Positions 5,826-13,767 of a DNA stretch of 15,667 bases are shown here, piece after piece. Under the pieces are notes generated by a model, which worked only from the letters and a program-made list of their open reading frames with translations, made no database searches and had not been told where the DNA came from. Location of the stretch: assembly GCA_001603415.1 (NCBI GenBank), contig LUYY01000084.1, positions 1 to 15,667 of the forward strand, read 5' to 3'. The stretch is from Bacteroidales bacterium Bact_07. GTDB lineage: Bacteria; Bacteroidota; Bacteroidia; Bacteroidales; Tenuifilaceae. The position numbers and the translations under genes were made by a program. Numbering within the stretch: position 1 is the stretch's first letter; the number at the start of each line of letters is the position of its first letter.

Positions 5826-7795
5826 GTATTCATAAATCACTCTAAACCCAAAACTCCTGTCTAGGCCCGGCAAAGGGCCATGTGCGCCTTTATAGGGTTG
5901 TAGGTAGTAAAAATCAGAGTTTAAAAGATTTGTGGCTATCACTTGCGTTTCAAATTTTTTGAATGGAAAATTCATAAACTCTAAATTCAAACCCACCAAG
6001 AGGTTGGCTTTATGCTTTACTAAAATATCTTTATTGTTATTCAGGTAGCTATACGAGTATCGTTCACCAAAATAGGAAGTTGTAATAGAAACTGTTGAAT
6101 TCCTTGATACCCTGTAGCCTATCAGACTATTAATCCTTACTGGTGAAAGGGCAAGATATTGGTTATTATCTGTCGGAACCATAAAAAGGCTATCGGAGTT
6201 TGAAGATTTTCTCCTGTAGTATGCGAAATTTATAGTGCTAAAAAGCTTGTCAGTGTTTATTTTGAATCCAACTTCAATGCCTGCGGTTCCAACGTGCCCT
6301 TGATTTTTGTAGTAACCCACTCCTGTTTGCGGCTCTTTTCCGTATATAATTAGGTCTTTAAAGGTAATATCGTAAACATTTAAAACGATTGTTGAATAAG
6401 GTGCTAAAATATAGCCGGTTTCAAACTCATAAATGGTTCCGTACTCAGGTTTTAACTTTTTAAAGCCCATCGGAACTCGATTGGGCATAATACCCCCCGG
6501 TACCCTAAACGATTTGTTTCCCATTATCTTAAAATGGAATTTCTTAAAAGCCTTAGTAATCCCTATTCTTGGAACAAATGCATCGCCATATTTTGTTGAA
6601 TTATCGTACCGAGCACCAACGCTAATGTTGGCATATTTTGAATTCCATAGAATTTGAGTGTAAGCCCCAAAGTTCTGGTAATCAAGATAATTTTTCCCAT
6701 TTTTAAAAGGTTCCTCAAACTGATAGCTGATTGTTTTGGGTTGCTTCAAATTGTCGTAGTTATACTCGATACCCCCCGTGATTTGTAGGTTTTTTATCTC
6801 GTAAATAGCATTAACACTTGGCGATAACTTGTTAAACACTTTGTTGTTGGTGTATTCCATATCGGGAACATTCAACCGCCAAGGTTTTTGCCATTTATAA
6901 TTTATTTTGGGAATGATTGTCAGGTTCGATTTATGAAATTTATAGGAAAATTCACCAAAGTTACTTCTAAAACTTTCTTGTAAAGGTGGGCCAGGGTAAA
7001 GCTGATCCCATAAATCAATTTGTTCAAATGAGTACTCATCGAGTAAGGTTTGGGCGGTAAAGTTTTTATAGGTTAACTGGAGCGATAGCTGTTTATTATA
7101 AATATCGCTTGCACGAGTCAGATTCCGTGTATTCTGATAGTAGTCAAAATAGTTCCTATCGCTGCGGGAACCAGCACCATAGGTCGATGCGATATTAAAT
7201 GTAACATCTTCACCTGTAACTGTTTGACCAAAACTTATTTGGTTCATGCTAAACTGCTTGCCGGTATGTGTGGCGGTGTAGGTTATTTTACCGCCTTGTT
7301 CAAACCCGCTTCGGGTTATTATATTCACAACACCAAGCCCTGCAAACCCACCATATACCGCTGAACCTGGGCCGCGTATAATTTCAATTCTTTCAACATT
7401 GTCGAGCGCAAAATGGTTTCCAAATGGAACGCACGAGAACATGCCATCGTTCATTTCAAAGCCATTTACCATGAATAAGTATTTCCCTTCGTGGGCCCAA
7501 ATCCCTCGAATTCCCATACCTACAACGCCCTCGACATCAACACCAAAATCAAAGCCGGGAACAAAAAGGTGGAAAAGTTCAATAATATCCCTTGCCCGCT
7601 TCGCTTTATTTCATCTTTGGTTATTACGGTTACAATTCCAGGGTTTTCCCTTAAATTGATTTTGGTTTTTGTTGAGATTGATACCTCCATGTTTATTAAA
7701 TCTTCAAGCGAGAGAGAGTATAAATCGATTTCTTTCTCTTGAGCCGATATGTTTAAACCCAAAAAAAGGAAGGCAATGAATGCAAAAATCCTCAT
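5823..7795 (-). pseudogene. TonB-dependent outer-membrane receptor, frameshifted in the plug domain
   Basis: Two open frames together make one receptor. The upstream part starts at ATG 7795 (MRIFAFIAFLFLGLNISAQ signal peptide; an ATG at 7837 is also possible). It carries LSLEDLINMEVSISTKT and the plug opening NPGIVTVITKDEIKRSG, then runs into an unrelated frame that stops at 7520. The correct continuation lies in the other frame: ARDIIELFHLFVPGF, GIRGIWAHEGKYLFMVNG, then the classic plug end IEIIRGPGSAVYGG and GVVNIITR, followed by a 22-strand-type barrel ending in an aromatic residue (VIYEY). Restoring one base at the GGG of 7595-7597 gives a protein of about 657 residues, normal for TonB receptors. 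I find no other break. There is no SusD partner, so a polysaccharide Sus system is unlikely; siderophore, vitamin or metal-complex uptake are open options. It lies directly after the HAD gene on the same strand. It may be a true young pseudogene or a sequencing error. Confidence 0.85.
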
Positions 7796-7842
7796 GCGTT
7801 TTTTTTGCAATTTAAATGCTAAGCAAACACAAGTCATACTAA

Positions 7843-8487
7843 CTATAAAAATGTGTTGAAATCGGAAATTATTGTCAGCTTTGGATTGTGTTCTTCTTTT
7901 TTATGTGTGGTGGCTACTGCAACAACCTGCATACCTGCATTAATGGCAGCCTGAATACCGGAGAATGAGTCCTCAAAAACAAGACAATTTGCGGGTTGAA
8001 TGCCCAGTAGTTCTGACGCTTTCAGGAAAATATCGGGATTGGGTTTCCCAAGTTTTACCATATTACCGTTTACAGTAACATCAATATAAACCTTAATACC
8101 TGTGTTGTTTACCACAAAATCAATATTGCTTTGTGGCGCAGAACTGGCAATTGCAATTTTCTTGCCGAGTATTTTCAATTCCTTCATGAAATTGACTAAA
8201 CCATCCAAAGGTTTGATATGGGGTTGGTAGAGCTCCCTGTATATTGCCTCTTTTTCCTCGCCAAGCTGGTGAACTTCAGCATCCGCTAATACCCTCCCAA
8301 AAAGGGCTTTTAGAATATCAGCGTTGTTTTTTCCAAAGTATTTTTTTGTGAAATCTTCACTCTCAAAGTTTAATCCATGTCGTTTGCAGAATTCCCCCCA
8401 GGCGTCAATATGGAAAAGATAATTATCAACAATTACACCATCCATATCGAAAATTATCCCTTCTATGCCGTCCAATTTAATTTTCAT
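7843..8487 (-). CDS. HAD-family hydrolase, beta-phosphoglucomutase/phosphatase type
   Basis: A 214-residue haloacid dehalogenase-fold enzyme of subfamily I, with the helical cap inserted between motifs I and II. All four motifs are visible. Motif I is FDMDGV with nucleophile Asp14 and acid/base Asp16; motif II is IASSAP with Ser115/Ser116; motif III is Lys148 in KLGKPNPD; motif IV is FEDSFSG with Glu172/Asp173. The VFEDSFSGIQAAINAGM stretch is typical of beta-phosphoglucomutase-like and small sugar-phosphate phosphatases. Substrate cannot be fixed from sequence; 2-deoxyglucose-6-phosphate, beta-glucose-1-phosphate or similar sugar phosphates are the family's usual targets. It should be cytoplasmic. 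The start at ATG 8487 puts motif I at the expected distance from the N-terminus. The TonB receptor start follows 47 bases after its stop (or 5 with the alternative receptor start), so the two genes are probably co-transcribed. Confidence 0.9.
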   Translation of the reverse strand: MKIKLDGIEGIIFDMDGVIVDNYLFHIDAWGEFCKRHGLNFESEDFTKKYFGKNNADILKALFGRVLADAEVHQLGEEKEAIYRELYQPHIKPLDGLVNFMKELKILGKKIAIASSAPQSNIDFVVNNTGIKVYIDVTVNGNMVKLGKPNPDIFLKASELLGIQPANCLVFEDSFSGIQAAINAGMQVVAVATTHKKEEHNPKLTIISDFNTFL

Positions 8488-8513
8488 GCTTCAGTAATTT
8501 CAATAAGGTTTTG

Positions 8514-8521
8514 CAAAGATA
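8514..8521 (-). promoter_or_regulatory. Candidate -7 element for the HAD/TonB receptor unit
   Basis: The minus strand reads TATCTTTG, an exact TAnnTTTG match, 26 bases before the HAD ATG. A TTG (complement of CAA at 8545-8547) lies 23 bases further upstream, slightly farther than the usual 19-21. Confidence 0.6.
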
Positions 8522-8710
8522 GCTGAGTTAATCAACTTATATGGCAATCTCAATTAAACCAAATTTAAATTAGTAGCCAAAATTTTTGAACTATTTGAAA
8601 TGTTGGGCTTTACCTCGAAGTATTATTTATTTTAATTGATGCTAAATGCATGATTGACAAATCATTATTTGATTCCGTGTTATAAATGAATAATTGGATT
8701 AAATATTTAC

Positions 8711-8718
8711 TATTTTTG
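8711..8718 (+). promoter_or_regulatory. Candidate -7 element for the secreted DUF1573 gene
   Basis: TATTTTTG matches TAnnTTTG exactly, 36 bases before the ATG at 8755. No clear -33 element is visible at the standard spacing. Confidence 0.55.
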
Positions 8719-8754
8719 GCACAGAGTTCGATATGACTATAAAAATTGATTCAT

Positions 8755-9201
8755 ATGAGAACAGCAATTGTATCAGCAATTCTTATTTTATTTTCATTAG
8801 CTCTCAACGCTCAGGATATTAGCGTCTATTCGGTTAATAATGGTAAGGGCGATGTTATAAAAGTATCGGCCGACACCCTTAATTTGGGGGAGATTTATCT
8901 CGACGATTTATCCAGTGAACATGGTATTGTATTGATTAAATTGACCAATTCAGGGAAACAACCCTTGCTTATTCGGAATGTTACCGGATGCTGTGGCACA
9001 AATATAAAATCGTGGCCCAAAGCGCCCGTATTACCTGGAAAACAATCGGAAATAAGGGTTGAATTTCGTATTGAACCTAAACCTCAGCGAATTAGTAGAA
9101 CGGTTACCATTGAGTCAAACGCCCAGGGCAAACCAGTGGCAAAATTTCATATCGTTGGTGTTGTGATTCAACGAAGACAACCCAATGAACTTGTGCTGTA
9201 A
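8755..9201 (+). CDS. Secreted DUF1573 domain protein
   Basis: A 148-residue exported protein. Starting at ATG 8755 gives a clean signal peptide, MRTAIVSAILILFSLALNAQ, cleaved after NAQ. A TTG nine bases upstream (8746) would only add MIH. The mature part is a single DUF1573 Ig-like domain: LNLGEIYLDDLSSEHG, VLIKLTNSGKQPLLI, the cysteine motif VTGCCGTN, LPGKQSEIRVEF, and the closing AKFHIVGVVIQ. Compared with the lipoprotein DUF1573 at 1727, it has signal peptidase I rather than lipoprotein processing, and GCCGT instead of SCGCT, so it is a distinct paralogue. It is flanked by its own promoter match and a strong terminator and thus looks monocistronic. It should be periplasmic or secreted. No T9SS sorting tail follows. 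Function unknown. Confidence 0.85.
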   Translation: MRTAIVSAILILFSLALNAQDISVYSVNNGKGDVIKVSADTLNLGEIYLDDLSSEHGIVLIKLTNSGKQPLLIRNVTGCCGTNIKSWPKAPVLPGKQSEIRVEFRIEPKPQRISRTVTIESNAQGKPVAKFHIVGVVIQRRQPNELVL

Positions 9202-9221
9202 TTTTTTGTTTAAAATGTAGT

Positions 9222-9251
9222 AAAGGGGATTGAAGACAATCCCCTTTTTTT
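9222..9251 (+). terminator. Strong Rho-independent terminator after the DUF1573 gene
   Basis: Perfect eleven-pair stem, AAAGGGGATTG (9222-9232) with CAATCCCCTTT (9237-9247), AAGA loop, and seven consecutive T (9245-9251). It ends only 16 bases before the ATG of the nicotinate phosphoribosyltransferase gene. Confidence 0.88.
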
Positions 9252-9267
9252 GTAAATTTATCGGGTT

Positions 9268-10485
9268 ATGCGTAAACGACTGAGCACAACTACATTCGAT
9301 CTTCCGGTACAGGAACTCCGCAGGGGTTACCGTAGCGATGTTTATTTCTGGCGCGAAAAGGTAGTCCTTGAAAGCCACAACCTGCATCCACGAGTAACCA
9401 TGCAGGTTTTCCAAAAAAATAACGCTATTCTCTGTGGCATCGACGAAGCCATTGCCGTTCTCAAAGTGGCAAGCGGTCGATATTCCGACTACACAAGAGC
9501 GTATCAACTTTTCGATAAACTAATTGAATTGAAAAAACTTGCTCGAACCCAGTTTTTAACCGATAAAAACAGGTATCTGCAAATCGAGGAGGAGCGTATT
9601 AAGGTATCGCAGGAGTTGGATAACCTATGGATTGATGGTTTCTCGGAAATAGAGATTGATGCCCTATGGGATGGCGATTCCATATCGCCCTATGAATCAG
9701 TTATGCATATCCATGGCGATGCCTCATTATTTGCACATCTTGAAACTATATACTTGGGTATTCTTGCACGCCGTACCAAAATTGCTACCAATGTCAGAAG
9801 GGTTGTTGAAGCGGCAAACGGTAAAACAGTATTGTACTTTCCCGCCCGGTTCGACCATTGGGCTGTTCAGGGTGGCGATGGTTATGCTGCTCATATTGGC
9901 GGTGCATCGGGCGTTTCCACCGATGCACAGGGCGAATGGTGGGGAGCAGGTGCTTCCGGAACCATCCCTCATGCCTTAATAGCCGCCGTTGGTGGCAATA
10001 CCGTTAAAGCGGTTCAGTTTTTCCATGAAACATACCCTAATGCAACCCTTATAGCTTTGGTTGATTTTGATAACGATTGCGTGAATACCGCTTTGGAGTG
10101 TGCTCGCGCCATGGGCGACAAGCTATGGGGTGTTAGGCTCGATACCTCTGAGAATCTTGTTGATAAAAGCGTATTCCCATTAATGGGTACTTACAAACCT
10201 ACCGGGGTTAACCCCAAGTTGGTAGAACTTGTGCGTTCAGCCCTTGACCGCGAAGGATTTTCAAATGTAAAGATTGTGGTTTCAGGAGGTTTTAACCCTG
10301 ACCGTATAAGGCAATTCGAGGGAATGGGCGTTCCGGTTGATGCCTATGGTGTTGGCAGTTATCTCATGCAAGGGAGTTACGATTTTACTGCCGATATTGT
10401 TCAAGTTAATGGTAAACCCATGGCTAAGGTCGGCAGGTATTTCATGCCAAACCCACGTTTGCAAAGGTATAATCCAAACGAGTGA
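9268..10485 (+). CDS. pncB: Nicotinate phosphoribosyltransferase
   Basis: Converts nicotinate plus PRPP to nicotinate mononucleotide, using ATP, in the Preiss-Handler NAD salvage pathway; cytoplasmic. The 405-residue product has the family's N-terminal half (STTTFDLPVQELRRGYRSDV, PRVTMQVFQK) and a central region with LARRTKIATN at about 166-175. The type II phosphoribosyltransferase barrel carries FDHWAVQGGDGY (195-206), IGGASGVST, the signature GASGTIPHALI (228-238), VDFDND, SGGFNPDRI (339-347) and the phosphate-binding end GVGSYL (361-366). The length and N-terminus resemble the shorter archaeal-type (Thermoplasma-like) NAPRT rather than E. coli PncB; that placement is from memory. The ATG at 9268 is supported by the conserved N-terminus. 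The pncA-like gene starts five bases after the stop, forming a two-step nicotinamide salvage operon. Its leader is unusually short after the upstream terminator. Confidence 0.92.
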   Translation: MRKRLSTTTFDLPVQELRRGYRSDVYFWREKVVLESHNLHPRVTMQVFQKNNAILCGIDEAIAVLKVASGRYSDYTRAYQLFDKLIELKKLARTQFLTDKNRYLQIEEERIKVSQELDNLWIDGFSEIEIDALWDGDSISPYESVMHIHGDASLFAHLETIYLGILARRTKIATNVRRVVEAANGKTVLYFPARFDHWAVQGGDGYAAHIGGASGVSTDAQGEWWGAGASGTIPHALIAAVGGNTVKAVQFFHETYPNATLIALVDFDNDCVNTALECARAMGDKLWGVRLDTSENLVDKSVFPLMGTYKPTGVNPKLVELVRSALDREGFSNVKIVVSGGFNPDRIRQFEGMGVPVDAYGVGSYLMQGSYDFTADIVQVNGKPMAKVGRYFMPNPRLQRYNPNE

Positions 10486-10490
10486 ATTCT

Positions 10491-11033
10491 ATGAAAGCAT
10501 TAATAGTGGTCGATGTTCAAAACGACTTTTGCCCAGGCGGTGCCTTGGCAGTAACCGATGGCGATAAAGTGGTTGACCCCATTAACGAGCTTAGCAAACA
10601 ATTTGAGGCCGATGGATTACCAATCATTTTTACCCGCGATTGGCATCCAGCTAACCATTTGTCATTCAAAGAGAATGGGGGGATTTGGCCTCCGCATTGC
10701 ATTGCAGGAACTCCAGGTGCTGCTTTTCACCCCAACTTATACTTTCCCTCAGTTGCTTTTCTTGTATCTAAAGCCACCGAGCCCGATATGGAGGCATATT
10801 CAGGTTTTCAGGGAACTGGTTTAGCATCGTGGTTACGTCAAATAGACGTTGACGAATTGGTTGTTGCCGGTTTAGCCACCGATTATTGTGTGAAAAATAC
10901 AGTAATTGATGCTATAAAACTTGGATTTAAGGTAACGTTAGCCCTAAATGCTATTAAGGCAGTTAATGTCAATCCAATTGATGGTGAAACGGCCATTAAC
11001 GAAATGAAAAGTTTAGGGGTTCAAATAGCTTGA
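10491..11033 (+). CDS. pncA: Nicotinamidase (PncA)
   Basis: Hydrolyses nicotinamide to nicotinate and ammonia, feeding the adjacent nicotinate phosphoribosyltransferase. The 180-residue protein is an isochorismatase-fold enzyme with every key residue visible. The catalytic triad is Asp8 (VVDVQNDF), Lys94 (VSKATEPDMEAYSGF) and Cys133 (GLATDYCVKNT). The metal ligands are Asp50, His52, His56 and His69 in FTRDWHPANH and WPPHCIAGTPG. The EAYSGF motif separates nicotinamidases from other isochorismatase-like enzymes. I use ATG 10491; an in-frame GTG at 10482 would overlap the pncB stop and add only MNS. The five-base gap to pncB supports co-transcription and balanced production. Cytoplasmic. A GC-rich hairpin closes the operon. 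Confidence 0.95.
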   Translation: MKALIVVDVQNDFCPGGALAVTDGDKVVDPINELSKQFEADGLPIIFTRDWHPANHLSFKENGGIWPPHCIAGTPGAAFHPNLYFPSVAFLVSKATEPDMEAYSGFQGTGLASWLRQIDVDELVVAGLATDYCVKNTVIDAIKLGFKVTLALNAIKAVNVNPIDGETAINEMKSLGVQIA

Positions 11034-11035
11034 AA

Positions 11036-11070
11036 GTAAAAAAGAAAAGGGGGCATTTACAAGCCCCCTT
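11036..11070 (-). terminator. Bidirectional terminator between pncA and the C10 peptidase gene
   Basis: Eight-pair GC-rich stem, AAGGGGGC (11047-11054) with GCCCCCTT (11063-11070), around an eight-base loop. The minus-strand side is followed by TTCTTTTTTAC, a good T-rich tail for the protease gene. On the plus strand the tail after the stem is weak (CATTAAC), but the stem lies just after the pncA stop and may serve both. Confidence 0.75.
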
Positions 11071-11092
11071 CATTAACTCCATTAGTTCTTTT

Positions 11093-13750
11093 TTAACGAG
11101 TAACAGTTAGCTTACGGGTTGTAACCGTACCATTATCGTCCTTAATTTTGATAAGATAAACACCGGTAGAAAGATTTGAAACATCAATTTTCCCTTCCGT
11201 TGTTTCTGTTCCCGAGGTCCATACCAGTGCTCCAGTAATGTTGTAAACATCAATTATACCTTTTGTAAACCCGGCAATGTTAACAAAAACCGATGAATTG
11301 GTTGGGTTTGGATAAACAGTAAGCTTATTATCATTATTGTGAGTATCAACCCCTGAGGGCCAAGTAACGTTTAAGACTTTCTCTTTAACATATACATGAA
11401 TATCGTTACCTTTCTGAACGGTTAAGGTTACTGTTTTATCCCCATAAGTGGTGTATTTAACGGTATAAGGACCTTTACCTGTTTTTGTAGCAGGTTCAGC
11501 ACCCTCGCCAAAGTTCCACTCCCACGATTCTGGCGAGCCATAGGTCATATCGGTAAATACAACCGTACTGTCGTTGCGATAGGCAGTAGTTTTATTTACG
11601 GTAAAATTAGCCGAAAGCACCGATGCCCCTTTCTTCCACATTCCGCCATAGTTAGCACTTGAGTTAAAACTTCCAGCCCAAACTGTGCCATTTGGCGAGG
11701 CACCCATATTTGTAAACTGGAAATTCTTGTAAAAGGGTGCATAATCGGTAAACGTATTACCGCCGTCAACGCTAAAGGATACGCCCATTTTATTGGCAGA
11801 GTAGTTGGAACCAGTCGATATTAAAGTATCGGTACCTGGTATCCAGCATAAATCAGCAGTGTATACACTTCCACTTGGTGTAAATTCAGTCCAAGTAGCT
11901 CCACCGTCAGTGGTTCTATAATACTTATCTATTTTATTTTCCACTCCATAAATAACACCTTCATTGCTATTCTTGAATGCAATTTCAAAAGCGGTTGAAG
12001 TTAATGGGGTTTGGTATACCTGCCAGCTTACGCCTTTATTGGTTGACTTATATATCCTACCTTTATTTGTGGCAAACCAAACATTATCGCCAATAACATC
12101 ATAGTAGCCAATTACGCCGTATTCACCATCTAGGGGTGCTGGAATGTTGGCTTGGGATACTCTTGTCCAGTTTGCTCCTCCGTTGGTTGTGGTGTATATT
12201 TCAAAGTATCCTCCGTTAGGATCGCCCATGCAGAAGCCGTTATTGGCATCCCAGAAATGAACAACGTTTGGAAAACCGTTAGGCTTAGTGAAAGTAGCGG
12301 ATGTTTGCTGTGTCCAGGTTTTTCCGCCATCGGTGGTTTTGGCAATCATCCCACCTCCATTTATACTATCAAATAGAGGCGCCCAAGCCGTTTTATCATC
12401 AATAGCACATATCATTCCAGCAACATGACCCGAAGAGTTAGCAGGGTTAATTAAACCTGCTTTCCAAGTAGCTCCTCCGTCGCTAGTTACAGTAAATTCT
12501 CTGGTTCCCTTGAGGGTGGAGCGAGATGCATCGTATGCTACAGCCCAAGCCACTCTATTACTTACTGCCGATATGTATTGAATAACTCGAGATGGGCTCC
12601 CAAAGCCGCTGGCTTGCTGTACCCAAAGGTGTTTGAAGTCTGACTGGTTTGGTTTGATACCAATAATCATCTGATTGCTTTCGCTGAAATCGTAACTAGT
12701 TCCATTGGGTTTCATTGCCGATGCAGCATAGTATCCATTTGCAGATCCACCCCATCCCCAGTTAATATGTAGTTCGCTGTTGTCGTTATACCCATCGCAA
12801 ACCCATGCATGGCCTCCACTAGCTTTACTACTACCCGAATAGTAAATTGGCCTACCAGCATCAATTTCTGTTTTTACCATATTTATCCATTCGGTTTGGT
12901 TGTTAGGGTTAAAGGTGTAGATTTGAATAGTGGTTGGGTCGTAGTTAAAGTAGTTTGTAAGGGCGTACAAAACATCTCTGCTAAACGCACCTGAACCATC
13001 GGTTGCGTAGTTCATGTTTACTGCAACACCGGCATGGTAGCATAGAGTTGCAATAGCAACTTTCTCTTCGTATGTACTACCTGCGGTTAGCTCATTTGGC
13101 ATACTGGCCCATGTGTATGTAGTTGCTTCAAAGTTGGCATACTGAGTTCCGTAGGTGGAGTGTACGTATTTATGCCATCCCTTTCCGTTTTGGGGCCATT
13201 GGTGGTAACGCATTATCTGCGACATTGCCGTGGCTACACAGCCTGTAGGAGTTCCCGTAGGGCAAAGCATATTATAGTAGGGCGATTGATTCCAAATGGT
13301 TGCCAAAAGTGGTCCACCGCCTTTAACGCCTTTAGCAATTTTTCCATCAAGTATGTCCTGCCATTCCTGCTTAACCGACTTATCCCCAATATTTGATTTT
13401 GCTGAATAGTTTACCTGCATGGCATACCAATTAAACCGTTCTAAAACCACAGGGTTATCAATCTTTTTGGGCATAAGGTTGGTTAACGACCACCCTATAA
13501 TTGGCTTTGCCTCATCATCGGACGATACGATAATGAATCCACCTTTGCTCATAGCAAAAATGTAAAGGGCATCTTTACCATCAAACTGATGCGTGTTTAT
13601 CAGTTTTAAATCGAAGGTATCAATACCTGCCCCCTTTTTTGCGCTAAGGTAGTTAATGGCAACCTTTCGGGCCAATTTTACATCAACAGGATTTGCAATA
13701 ACAAGTAATCCTGAAAGCGCAAGTAGTAGTAGTGTGTAGATTTTTTTCAT
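11093..13750 (-). CDS. C10 family (streptopain-like) cysteine peptidase with propeller-like repeats, PKD-like domain and T9SS sorting tail
   Basis: An 885-residue secreted protease. In order: signal peptide (residues 1-20, MKKIYTLLLLALSGLLVIAN); an inhibitory Spi-type propeptide (about 21-140) with ARKVAINYL and GFIIVSSDDEAKPIIGWS; and the C10 catalytic domain (about 145-370). Catalytic Cys171 sits in PTGCVATAMSQIMRYHQWP, His314 in GGHAWVCDGY, and Asn330-Trp331 in INWGWGG, so it should be active. Next come six DGG.TW-type repeats ending near residues 429, 479, 528, 576, 620 and 667, spaced 44-50 apart, resembling a Ycf48/BNR beta-propeller. A PKD-like domain (about 712-795, WEWNFGEG) follows, then a type A T9SS sorting domain from about 805, with YPNP at 813-816 and the closing GVYLIKI and KLTVTR. 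It is exported by Sec, then carried over the outer membrane by type IX secretion. The gene follows the C69 dipeptidase gene by 17 bases and ends at a terminator. The domain calls are firm; the propeller's target is unknown. Confidence 0.92.
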   Translation of the reverse strand: MKKIYTLLLLALSGLLVIANPVDVKLARKVAINYLSAKKGAGIDTFDLKLINTHQFDGKDALYIFAMSKGGFIIVSSDDEAKPIIGWSLTNLMPKKIDNPVVLERFNWYAMQVNYSAKSNIGDKSVKQEWQDILDGKIAKGVKGGGPLLATIWNQSPYYNMLCPTGTPTGCVATAMSQIMRYHQWPQNGKGWHKYVHSTYGTQYANFEATTYTWASMPNELTAGSTYEEKVAIATLCYHAGVAVNMNYATDGSGAFSRDVLYALTNYFNYDPTTIQIYTFNPNNQTEWINMVKTEIDAGRPIYYSGSSKASGGHAWVCDGYNDNSELHINWGWGGSANGYYAASAMKPNGTSYDFSESNQMIIGIKPNQSDFKHLWVQQASGFGSPSRVIQYISAVSNRVAWAVAYDASRSTLKGTREFTVTSDGGATWKAGLINPANSSGHVAGMICAIDDKTAWAPLFDSINGGGMIAKTTDGGKTWTQQTSATFTKPNGFPNVVHFWDANNGFCMGDPNGGYFEIYTTTNGGANWTRVSQANIPAPLDGEYGVIGYYDVIGDNVWFATNKGRIYKSTNKGVSWQVYQTPLTSTAFEIAFKNSNEGVIYGVENKIDKYYRTTDGGATWTEFTPSGSVYTADLCWIPGTDTLISTGSNYSANKMGVSFSVDGGNTFTDYAPFYKNFQFTNMGASPNGTVWAGSFNSSANYGGMWKKGASVLSANFTVNKTTAYRNDSTVVFTDMTYGSPESWEWNFGEGAEPATKTGKGPYTVKYTTYGDKTVTLTVQKGNDIHVYVKEKVLNVTWPSGVDTHNNDNKLTVYPNPTNSSVFVNIAGFTKGIIDVYNITGALVWTSGTETTEGKIDVSNLSTGVYLIKIKDDNGTVTTRKLTVTR

Positions 13751-13767
13751 TGGAATTGATTTTTGTG

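Larger units (their letters stand above)
8488..8754. other. Divergent intergenic region with promoters for both sides
   Basis: This gap of 267 bases separates the minus-strand HAD gene from the plus-strand DUF1573 gene. It holds two outward-facing promoter-like sites, at 8514-8521 and 8711-8718. In the middle is a perfect six-base inverted repeat, ATGATT-GACA-AATCAT (8650-8665), that could be a protein-binding site. No small open reading frame or RNA gene is convincing. Confidence 0.5.

Noticed and set aside
7590..7600. Programmed -1 ribosomal frameshifting in the TonB receptor
   Set aside because: The junction (AGCGGGCAAGG) lacks an X XXY YYZ slippery heptamer and no strong downstream hairpin is visible; mutation or sequence error is simpler.
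5823..8487. A polysaccharide utilisation (Sus-type) locus
   Set aside because: The receptor lacks an N-terminal carboxypeptidase-like domain, is short for SusC, and has no SusD, glycosidase or sigma/anti-sigma gene beside it.
8650..8670. A Fur box upstream of the receptor operon
   Set aside because: Only one half (ATCATTAT) resembles the Fur consensus, and it is far from the receptor unit's promoter match.
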